A program made the position numbers and the translations under genes. 26,701 nt of DNA from Purshia tridentata (Eukaryota > Streptophyta > Magnoliopsida > Rosales > Rosaceae). Numbering within the stretch: the first letter of the stretch is position 1; each line of letters begins with the position of its first letter. The DNA lies in NCBI GenBank assembly GCA_003254885.1, contig QANT01008826.1, positions 1-26,701 on the forward strand, written 5' to 3'. Below are positions 18,696-26,701 of this stretch, in pieces. The notes under the pieces are model-generated. The model was not told where the DNA came from. It ran no database searches and worked only from the letters and a program-made list of their open reading frames with translations.

Positions 18696-20501
18696 ATGGC
18701 ACAATACACCAATCCTAGAACACCACAACAAAAAAATTGTTTTAAAAAGAAGGAACATGACTCTAAAGGACATGATGAGAAGTATGATGACAAAATCTGG
18801 TCTTCTAGATTTTCTGTAGGGAGAAGTAATTAAAACTGCTAATTATATACTCAGTAGGGCCCTTTCCAAAAATATAGAAAGTACCCATTTTGAGTTATGG
18901 TTCAAAAGAAAATGGAGCCTTAATCACACAAGAGTATGGGGATGAAAAGTTGAGGCAAGACTTTACAACCCTACATAAAAGAAATTAGAATCTAAGACTA
19001 CTAACTGTTATTTTGTAGGCTATCCAGAAGGAAAAAAAGAATATAGATTCTACTACCCGAATAATGTAGTAAGGTTTGGTGAAACTAGAAGAGCAGTGTT
19101 CTTTGAGAACTTGAATGACTTAATTGAAAGAGAGGCTTTTGATTTTGAGGAGAGAGAGAAGCAAAGGTCTGATATAGAAAATGTTGTTGTGATTCCTAAT
19201 CTTAATGCAGCAAAAGAGACTAATCATTATGGCCAAGATGTAGCAAATTTACCTTTACAAGACCAAGTCCACAATCAAAATCATATGGTAAATATCCCTA
19301 AATCTTTGTAGATAGAATATGAAAATCTTCAGGAACAACCAAATCCGTAGGATCCATAGCTAAACTTAGAACAAGTGGGAGTCAGAAGATCTCAGAGAAC
19401 TAGAAGGTCTACAATGTTAGATGATTTTGTTGTTTATTTGCAAGAGACTAAGTATGACTTGACAAATTCAGATGATCCCACTAATTTAAGGCAAGGTGCT
19501 CAGTAAACAAAATGATAAGTGGCTTGTAGCCATGAAGTCAAAGTTGGAATATGTGAAGAAAAATCAAATGGGAATTAGTTGATCTACCAATGGGATTAAA
19601 AATAGTACGTTGTAAGTGAGTCTTTCAGACTAAAAGAGATTAAAGGGCAATGTGGATTAGTACAAGGCTAGATTAGTGACTAAGGGTCTTACTCAGCGGG
19701 AAGGTGTAGATTACAAGGATACTTATTCCCCAGTTTCATCAAAGGACAACTTTAGAGTTATAATGTCACTTGTAGCTCATTTTGACATGCATCTACATCA
19801 GATGGATGTTAAAAAAGCTTTCCTTAATGGAGAGCTTGTTGAGGATATCTACATGAAGCAACCTGAAGATTTTGTTTAAGAAGGTACCAAAAATCTGGTT
19901 TGTAAACTTAAGAAGTCAATTTATGGTCTCAAGCAAGCAACAAATCAATGGTACTTAAAGTTTGATGGTTATGAAGTTACAAGGTTTTATGGAGAATCTT
20001 TTGGATGAATGTGTATATCTGAAAAAGAATGGAAGGCATTTCAAGATTTCAGTGCTATATGTAGATGATATATTGCCTGCTAGAACTAATTTAACACTAT
20101 TACTTGATACCAAAACTTTTTTGTCAAACAATTTTGAAAAGATTGACATGTGAGAGGCTTCATATGTGCTTGGAATAGAGATTTCTCGAGATAGAAATAG
20201 AGGATTGCTAGGCTTATCTCAAAAGGGTTACATTTAGAAGATCCTTGAAAGATTCAATATGTTAGATTCCAAAGGCGGTTATGTCCCCTTTTTCCAAGGG
20301 GGATACGTTGAGCAAGGCTCAAGCACCAAAGAAATGCAGACTAAGCCTTATACTTCATAGCTGGGGAGCTTTATGTATGCTCAAGTTTGCACTAGACCTA
20401 ATATAGTCCAAGTCTGCACTAGACCTGATATAGCCCAAGTCTGCACAAATATTTTAGTCCAATCCAAGCCTTCCTCACTGGATAGCTGGAAAGAAAGTGG
20501 T

Positions 20502-20506
20502 GAGAT
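20502..20506. repeat. Target duplication of LTR C, left (GAGAT)
   Basis: This is identical to 22868-22872. The duplicated bases are part of copia coding, so the pre-insertion site is known exactly. Confidence 0.9.
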
Positions 20507-20864
20507 TGTAACGACTCGTACCTTTTAAGTAATTTTTAAATGGGGCTCAAAGTTGACTTTTGATTCGAGTGGGATTTTAGTTTTGACCTTGGGTCCGCTA
20601 GGAAGGTCTTGAGCTCACGAGTTCGTCGACACGTGGCACGGGTCGTTTAGAGCTACGGTTAGAAAGTTAGGAACCTGATAAGAGACCCTAAAGGTTGACT
20701 TTTTAAATTGCTCGGATTTTAGATTTGACTTTGAAATGATTGCGTAGAGCTCGACTCCACGAGTTCATAGACATGTAGTATGCGTCGTTTGGAGTTAGGT
20801 GTGAAAAATACGGAGGTTTAAAGTGAGAGGCAAACTTGTAATTATGATGAAGTAGCATTTAATA

Positions 20865-20882
20865 TTCCAGAAATTTTTGGAA
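20865..20882 (+). promoter_or_regulatory. Heat-shock-element-like palindrome in copy C, one mismatch
   Basis: The sequence reads TTCCAGAAATTTTTGGAA, matching TTCnnGAAnnTTCnnGAA except for T instead of C in the third unit. It occupies the same place as the perfect motif of copy B, just before a CT-rich tract (20884-20921). Three good units remain. Confidence 0.5.
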
Positions 20883-21383
20883 CCTTCATCTCTCTCTATT
20901 CTCTTTCTTCTCCTTCCCCACGCGCAAACAGCACCCCCTAGCCCGACTTCTTCTCCTCCCACTCCTCCTGCGCACGACCACCTAGCCTTTTCCGTCTACC
21001 CAGACCCACCAGCGACGTCCCCAGCCGCCGGCTAGCGACTCCAACCCCTCCTTTCGCCGCCCCAGCCCTCTCTCTTCTAACTCTCGAGCTTTCTTTCTCC
21101 TCCCTACACGCGTGTGGCTGCTGCCATCCAACTTGGCCCATTTCCGGTGACATCAGACGATGTGACCGGCAGAGAAACACTCTCCAGCCGCCGGCTGTCC
21201 TCCCCCGAGCTCCCCCATGCCAGCCAGCCACCCTCCAGCACGAAACAAAGCTGAAAAACACCCAGCCCGCTACCTCTGTTGCTCGCGGATTCTGGCCAGC
21301 TCCAGCCTCCGATTACCTCAATTTCAAGCGACACTCCCGAGTCCAGGGATGATCCGGTTGGAGACCAAAGCTAGGCTATCTCT

Positions 21384-21389
21384 GTGAGT
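21384..21389 (+). promoter_or_regulatory. Donor-like splice site in LTR copy C
   Basis: GTGAGT follows CTATCTCT at the end of the GC-rich leader. A pyrimidine-rich acceptor ATTTTCCCCCCAG ends at 22513, for a predicted intron of 1130 bp. Confidence 0.5.
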
Positions 21390-21620
21390 GGACACTTGCT
21401 CTATAAATTGTTTTATTCACTTTATAATTATTTTGTCTTTTGATTTCTTTAATTAAAGGTTGTGGCTTGAATTTTGGGTTAGAAAATATTTTAGTGAAAT
21501 CTTGATTTAAATGTTATTGTTATTTTGAGCATAGTTTAAGATTTAAGGCATGAAAAAGGATTTGATTTCGTAATTAGTGTATATGGTTTTATTTGTGCAT
21601 CGTGGATTTGAATGATGGGT

Positions 21621-21886
21621 GGATTGGTTTATTGAAAGGATTTTATGGACGTCGGTTATTGATTTTAAAGTTTGATAAATGTTAAGTATTTTATATATTG
21701 GGAAAAGAATTTCTGAAGTTTATGGTTTCGACCCACCCCATTCAGTATCTAGTGGATTGGTTTATTGAAAGGATTTTATGGACGTCAGTTATTGATTTTA
21801 AAGTTTGAGAAATGTTAAGTATTTTATATCTTGGGAAAAGAATTTCTGTAAGTTTATGGTTTCGACCCACCCCATTCAGTATCTCT
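21621..21886 (+). repeat. 133-bp tandem duplication in copy C
   Basis: GGATTGGTTTATTGAAAGGA at 21621 recurs at 21754, and both units end in ACCCACCCCATTCAGTATCT. The two units are nearly identical, so the event is recent. It lies in the predicted intron. Confidence 0.85.
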
Positions 21887-21902
21887 TCAGGTAATCCGTT
21901 CA

Positions 21903-21972
21903 GATAGGTCTTTGGGACCCATCACGGCACACATGTNGATAGGTCTTTGGGACCCATCACGGCACACATGTA
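21903..21972 (+). repeat. 35-bp direct repeat flanking an undetermined base in copy C
   Basis: GATAGGTCTTTGGGACCCAT at 21903 recurs at 21938, and the single N at 21937 sits exactly at the junction. The block is single in copies A, B and D. An assembly join is as likely as a real duplication. Confidence 0.7.
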
Positions 21973-22012
21973 GGCTTTGAGCCGTGTTTCAGATTCCTAG
22001 CCCTTTGGGGGT

Positions 22013-22145
22013 GACCCTGCGTGCAAGTATGACAGTCTATTGGCCTTGCATGTGTATGACAGATTCCGACTCTGCACATGTACGGTAGGATTATTAGCCT
22101 TGCATGCGTATGGCAGGTTGTGGGTCCTGCGTATGTATGGCAGGT
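22013..22145 (+). repeat. LTR minisatellite in copy C, five units
   Basis: Five diverged units of about 27 bp (for example GCATGTGTATGACAG and GCACATGTACGGTAGG) occupy the position where A and B have seven. Confidence 0.8.
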
Positions 22146-22867
22146 TCGGTGAGTAATTGTTTGGGTGGAGTTTTTAGTATTATATCAGTTTTGTAAAAAA
22201 GTTTTCAATGATTATAAACCTTTAGTTCCGATTTGACATTTATTAGCTTGAATAATTTTATTAATTTTCCAGAAAATCACAAAATGAACTTTAAGATACT
22301 GATTTACATAGAGTGATCAATGGATTTTATGAAATACTTTAAAACTTGGGGATTTCAAAGAGAGACGTGAGGACTTTGTGTCAAATTATTTTTGTAGTTT
22401 CAGATAATAAATGGATTCTTATAATTTAAGCTTAAATACTTGTTATTTTCGTTCACTCATTGAGTTATCTCAATAGTTTTATCCTTTATGGTTGTTTTAA
22501 ATTTTCCCCCCAGGTTGTAGCGGTGGAGGGGCGAGCTAAATACGTCGAGGTAATCTAGTTAACTTGTGTAATTTGTAGGTGCACAGCTATCTTTGTAAAT
22601 TTTATTTCCTTAGTTAATCTTGTAGCACAGCTCTAATAACCTATTGAATACTTAATTAGTTGATTTTGAATCTTGGGTCGGAGACCCCTTGTTTGTGGTA
22701 GAGGCGCTGAATTGAATAGAAGTGTGCTTCACAGGTTTTCTGAAAAAAAAGGGTTAGTCCAATTTCAGGGGAGGTTCTGTGGAATTTTTGGTAGGACTTT
22801 CCTTGATATTGGATTCCTGCAAGATCACTCCGAGACTCCGAGGTGGAGTTTGGGGTTGGTCCTGCTA

Positions 22868-23395
22868 GAGATACCTACAAAGGACTAAGGATTTTAAGCT
22901 CGTTTATAAAAGATCAGACTCATTGGAACTAGAATGGTTTGTAGATGCACATCATGTAGGTTGTGTGGATTCACTTAAGTCAACATCAAGCTATGTGTTT
23001 TATTTGGAGGAGGAGCAGTGTCTTGGAAAAGTGTGAAGCAGTCAATCATTGCTCCATTGACAATGCAAGCTGAATATGGGGCTTGCTATGAGGCAACACT
23101 ACAAGCTATGTGGCTTAAAAATTTCATTCTAAGTCTCCAGATGGTAGATTCGATACATAGACCAATCAAGCTTTGGTGTGACAACAATGGGGCTGTGTTC
23201 TTTGCTAACAATAACAAGAGATCACATGTTACTAAGCACCTTGAAACTAAGTATGTGTTGGTTCGAGAGAAGATCAAAAGAAAAGAATTGCAGTTGGTAC
23301 ACATAGATACTAACTCTATGATTGCAGACTCTCTCAATGAAGGATTGCCTAATGCAATTTTTCAAAAACATATTACTAGTAAGATTGCTAGCTAG
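22868..23395 (+). pseudogene. pol: Copia pol, RNase H part
   Basis: The frame resumes with RYLQRTKDFKLVYKRSD and continues with DSLELEWFVDA, a one-base shift near 23000, GGGAVSWKSVKQS, LTMQAEYGACYEA, WCDNNGAVFFANN, HVTKHLETKY and the C-terminal IDTNSMIADSLNEGLP. Stop TAG is at 23393-23395. The acidic residues of the copia RNase H (VDA, AEY, CDN) are recognisable. In life the enzyme removes RNA from the RNA-DNA hybrid. It is separated from its reverse transcriptase by LTR C and frame-shifted, so it is dead. Confidence 0.8.
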
Positions 23396-23941
23396 TTTTG
23401 AAGTTTAAGTTTAAAGGGTTTGTGGGAGTGTGTTATGTAATTTTTCTTTTCTTGAGACATTATTTCATATGTTTTTCAAGTTCAATATTTAAGGATTGAG
23501 GTTCTCATTATTAAGTTTTATTGTTTCATGTTTTAAATTGACAAGTGATGATTTAGTTTAAACATTTAGCTGAAAGTATGCTAGCACTAGATGAGCTTAA
23601 TGAAAAGATCACGAAGGAGTCATTCTTTTGCTTAATGTAAATGGGACAATCTAAATAATTTTCACTAAAGAGGACCATCAGTGTTCATAGCTTGACAATT
23701 GCATAGTAGATGTGTTGTGAATTCTAGTGTTGTATGTCTTGTTGGTATTTCATGTAAATGTGAGTGCTTATATGTGTGGCTGTAAAGTCTTAGGATAACA
23801 AAATATTTATGCGCCTTGACAGCTCCATATGAGTTCCTTGCATTTGATAGAGGTTTGAAAATAATTTTGTCTTAATGAATTCCATAGGTCATAAAGTGAA
23901 CAAAGCTATATCTGAAATGACTAGTTGATCAAGTGGGAGAT
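23396..23941 (+). other. Copia 3' non-coding region and polypurine tract
   Basis: AT-rich sequence after the pol stop without a credible reading frame. It ends in AAGTGGGAGAT (23931-23941), a typical copia polypurine tract directly before the LTR start. Confidence 0.65.
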
Positions 23942-24035
23942 TGTTAGCTTAAATTTATAAGCTACTTCATTGATCTCTTAGTTATGTAAGGTCTCTAAGA
24001 TTTTGTCTTGTTCTTGGAATTCGATTAGGACTAGC
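23942..24035 (+). repeat. Copia 3' LTR, first 94 bp
   Basis: The segment begins TGTTAGCTTAAAT right after the polypurine tract and is cut by LTR D. The remainder would lie beyond the window. No matching 5' LTR is visible in this window. Confidence 0.6.
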
Positions 24036-24147
24036 TATCACGCCCCGACCCTCGGGCACGTCAAAAATAACTGTAACTAGAACTGTTTCCTGAAACTGTG
24101 GACCCTTTTCTGAAACTGTGAGCCATGAATATAAATAATTTACTGAA

Positions 24148-24398
24148 ACAACTGTAATTTACAAAAGCACATTTATAAAATCCAAACTGTAAAAGAAATA
24201 AGTTTCTGAAAACACTGCTGGTCCCACTGCCTCATCTTCTCTCCACTGCCTCCTCAGCCTGCTTAACCTAAAACAACTGTAATTTACAAAAGCACATTTA
24301 TAAAAACCAAACTGTAAAAGAAATAAGTTTCTGAAAACACTGCTGGTCCCACTGCCTCGTCTTCTCTCCACTGCCTCCTCAGCCTGCTTAACCTGCAA
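24148..24398 (-). repeat. 125-bp tandem duplication at the acceptor-side exon of copy D
   Basis: ACTGTAATTTACAAAAGCAC at 24151 recurs at 24276, and the CACTGCTGGTCCCACTGCC block is doubled with it. The unit includes the acceptor-like AG, so D would have two alternative acceptors. Copy A has one. Confidence 0.8.
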
Positions 24399-25172
24399 AA
24401 CCAAACCCTGCACCCAACCACAGGTGCATCGGGTTTAAACACAAACTTAGTAAGCTCACTAGAGCTCGTATGAGTGAAATCTAACTGGAAACCTCAAATT
24501 AAAAATTCAATAAAGTAATCAAATCATAGAACCAACTTAAACCTCAAATTGTAAATTCACCCAATTACCAAACAATCCTCCACTAACTGCTACCAACGAT
24601 TCCCTCTCTGGTAAAACACTGATCCTCAACTTGGTCTCAAAATCCTCTAAACGAAACAAATCTACTAAAGCCCATAATACTCAAATATCCTCAAATAATG
24701 GAATTAACCCTTAGCACCAAAGATAAAGAATTCCTAACTTCACAGATTCTCAACCTCGACTGAATCTTCCACTATCCTCAAATAGATTCCTTAAGTTGCA
24801 CTTCAAGCTCAAAACTTAGAAACCAACTAACTTTCTCAATAACTTAGAATCAACCCTCATTTAAACCCTTGACTTCAAATAACCTCAATTACTCAAACCA
24901 TGGTAACCAATTCTCGCCTAATCCTTTAAATTCAAATTTCTCAACACCTCACTGTTACTCTTTGAAATTCCCCAGCTTTAAAGCATTTCATAAAATTCAC
25001 TGAAAACTCTATGTAAAAATCCGCGTTTGAAATCCATTTTGAAAACTCTTTTAGAAATCGATAAATCTGATTAAAGTCCCAAATTATAAAACAAGAACTA
25101 TAATTTAATAATCAAAAACAATTTGTAAACTAACAAGATAAGGAAACCATCACCCAATCCACATCCAGCTAA

Positions 25173-25250
25173 CCTGCCGTACATGCGCAGGGCCGGAGTC
25201 TGTCATACACATGCAGGGCCAACAAATTGCCATACGTGCACGCAGGGTCA
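25173..25250 (-). repeat. LTR minisatellite in copy D, three units
   Basis: Only three units (cores CATGCGCAGGGCC, CACATGCAGGGCC and CACGCAGGGTC) remain, next to the same conserved GTGATGGGTCCCAAAGACC block as in the other copies. Confidence 0.8.
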
Positions 25251-26701
25251 CCCCTAAAGGGAAAGGCATCCCGACACACAGCCCAAAGCCTATGTGTGTG
25301 CCGTGATGGGTCCCAAAGACCTTATACAATCTGAGAAGCTGAACAAGTACCAATTGGGTGCTTTGAAAATAGTACCAATCCGAAAAAGAATATTTTCATT
25401 TCAAATTACAAAAAAACCAGGTTCAAAACCTCTTTGATATGACGAGAAAATTAACAACCCAAAACTTGGACTTAAAATTAAATCATTTCTCAAAGAACGA
25501 AACATTACATAAACTGATAAGTAAAATAAAACTTTCAAATTTAACCAAGAATAAAATAAGTTTCCCAAAGTCAGTTTCCAAAAACCAAAACTCACACTAG
25601 CTCACGGTACGAACCACCCTAAAAGCAAATAACCTTAAACCCTTGGAAATCCCAATCCTAATCAAAGTCTCCACCTAGACCCATTAATCCTCAACAAACC
25701 ACGGATCCTTACGTAGTCGTCATTGAAGCTCCAAACATTACTTAATTCTTTAATCTCAAATAATCCTTAAACCATCGAGATTCCAATCCTAATTCCGTAC
25801 CCCCCCTTAACTAGCAAACAGTAACCAAACAAATAAGCACACAAGGCAAGCAAGTAAATTGACTGAACTGAAACTGAAAATAAATTGATCTTAAGTTCAC
25901 TCACTGTGACCACGAGAAAAGACCGAACTGCCCTTCGTGGCTCCTTTGCTCGGATTCCAAAATCCGGCAGCACAACGGCATCAGAAATACAATTCCCGAT
26001 CCAAGCGTACCTGCTAAGACCAGACAAACCAACCAAAACAAACAGGTTTCACAACCAAGCCAACAATCACAGAAATGGGCGGGAACCACCACGTACGGTG
26101 GCTGCTCGATCCTCGGAAAACACATGGAAAGTCAAGAAGCTCACCCAAACTCACCCACAGGTTCGGGTCGTTGGCCCGAGGCCAAAAACCAAGGAAACGG
26201 TTGCTGGAACCACCACACGCAGCGGGGCCCACGGTGGTCTACGGGTGGTCAACGGCGGTCAACTGTACAAAACTGAAACTCACGTTTAGCTCAAACGAAC
26301 TACACAGGCACGTAGAGTACGTGGAGGGGACCAAAACTCAAACCTGGGTCGACGGCCAAAAGTGGCCGGAAAAGGAGGAAAAATGGCCGGAAAGCGGTTG
26401 GCCTGCTCAACATCGATCCGCCGTCCACGGTGGTTCAACTGACGATCGGAGCACACCAATCAACTGGGCTCGACGAGACGAAGAGGTCTGGGCAGGTGGG
26501 AGGTCGCGACGTCGCCGGAAACGTCGAGATTGCCGCCGTGACGTCGATTGTGCACGATCTGATTCTTCTCTTTCCGAGCGTTTCTGGGCTGGACGGTGGC
26601 TACAGGAAGCAAGAGGAGGAGGAGGCGAGGTCGGAAAGCTAAGGTCGAACCTCAGCTACCGCCGGCGGAAGACGCGGCTGAAGGGTGTGGTCGCGAGGAA
26701 G

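Larger units (their letters stand above)
18101..20506 (+). pseudogene. pol: Copia pol, integrase and reverse transcriptase part, heavily mutated
   Basis: The zinc region reads LWHRRLGHISKERL with CVEC downstream, the usual HHCC ligands. The integrase shows IHIEICGPFPT, where the catalytic Asp is Glu, then IRSDGEE; the catalytic Glu region reads as KRRNMTLKDMMRS, so the active site is lost. A 72-bp duplication (from 18552, repeated at 18624) adds further damage. The reverse transcriptase shows YKDTYSPVSS, HQMDVKKAFLNGELVEDIYM, KSIYGLKQA and the catalytic LYVDD (YVDD at 20058-20069). It ends in SNPSLPHWIAGKKVVR-like coding where LTR C enters. Many stops and frame changes separate the blocks, e.g. 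TAA at 18317-18319 and at 19877-19879. It is not functional. Confidence 0.85.
20507..22867 (+). mobile_element. Long LTR, copy C (subfamily B/C), solo LTR with target duplication
   Basis: The segment begins TGTAACGACTCGTACC and ends GGTTGGTCCTGCTA, 2361 bp. It is flanked by GAGAT on both sides (20502-20506 and 22868-22872), a perfect 5-bp target duplication. Removing it joins copia coding (…KKVVR to RYLQRT…) in frame. This proves both boundaries and an LTR-type integration; with no internal domain the copy is a solo LTR, the usual product of recombination between two LTRs. Parts: doubled TTGAC-rich module (landmarks 20617 and 20759), near-perfect heat-shock-like palindrome, pyrimidine tract, GC-rich leader, donor-like site, minisatellite and acceptor-like site. 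The final CA has become TA. Confidence 0.85.
18101..24035 (+). mobile_element. Ty1/copia retrotransposon, degenerate, 5'-truncated and split by LTR C
   Basis: Copia domains occur in the correct order on the plus strand: gag-pre-integrase zinc region (18101-18319), integrase core (18331-18880), reverse transcriptase (about 19640-20506) and RNase H (22868-23395). A non-coding 3' part, a polypurine tract and the start of a 3' LTR follow. Order integrase before reverse transcriptase defines copia. The 5' LTR, gag and protease are missing. The long LTR C interrupts it at 20507-22867, and LTR D cuts its 3' LTR. Confidence 0.85.
24036..26701 (-). mobile_element. Long LTR, copy D (subfamily A/D), cut by the window end
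   Basis: The visible end reads TATCACGCCCCGACCCTCGG on the plus strand, matching the 3' terminus of copy A except for the last bases. The order is the same as in A: CACTGCTGGTCCCACTGCC exon-like block, AT-rich part, three-unit minisatellite, ACTCAC donor-like site (25899-25904) and GC-rich leader. By comparison with A, roughly 360 bp remain outside the window. It is inserted in the copia 3' LTR; the candidate left target pentamer is CTAGC (24031-24035). Relative to A it has an extra ~85 bp near 26265-26350 in the leader. Frames in the leader are not conserved with A. Confidence 0.75.

Noticed and set aside
25885..26642. Frames in the leader of LTR D
   Set aside because: They align in sequence with the leader of A but not in protein frame, and an ~85-bp insertion breaks any common reading.

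Overview
The window is repeat-dense, heterochromatin-type nuclear DNA of a flowering plant, probably a eudicot. The evidence is plant-specific: a plant hAT C-terminal domain, a spliced Mutator-like transposase, a Tat-lineage Ty3/gypsy polymerase with two RNase H domains, a plant Ty1/copia element and a 150-bp class satellite. I see no intact host gene, no tRNA or rRNA gene, and nothing prokaryotic. One undetermined base lies at 21937. The species cannot be named from this sequence.

Layout. (1) 1-478: the 3' end of a hAT transposon, inserted in (2) 476-1798, a decayed MULE transposase gene with two introns. (3) 1804-8385: a truncated Tat-lineage retrotransposon on the minus strand, also inserted in the MULE. 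Its minus-strand order is first RNase H (partial), second RNase H, integrase, a TTCGA-rich minisatellite, two genes on the opposite strand (2676-4816 and 5155-5709) that appear to have their own promoters, a polypurine tract and a 516-bp 3' LTR with a TATA box. (4) 8386-11294: a 2.9-kb LTR (copy A, minus). (5) 11295-15655: a satellite array of ~150-bp monomers in an eight-monomer higher-order repeat of ~1.19 kb. (6) 15656-17797: LTR copy B, plus. (7) 17798-24035: a degenerate copia element whose polymerase is split by LTR copy C (20507-22867, flanked by GAGAT duplications). (8) 24036-26701: LTR copy D, minus, inserted in the copia 3' LTR and cut by the window end.

Copies A-D are one family of very long LTRs in two subfamilies (A/D and B/C). 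Its shared plan is a TTGAC-rich upstream part, a GC-rich leader, a conserved GTGAGT donor-like site, an intron-like AT-rich part holding a GCAGGGCC/TGCCGTAC minisatellite (7, 7, 5 and 3 units) and an AG acceptor-like site. B carries a perfect four-unit heat-shock-element consensus just before the pyrimidine-rich start of the leader, and C a one-mismatch version at the same place.

The least expected points are this heat-shock-like motif, the satellite bracketed by oppositely oriented LTRs without matching target duplications, the opposite-strand gene pair inside the Tat element, and an extra copy of the LTR 3' terminus inside copy B. The nesting gives an order of events: MULE first, then hAT and Tat inside it; copia before C and D; the long LTRs last.
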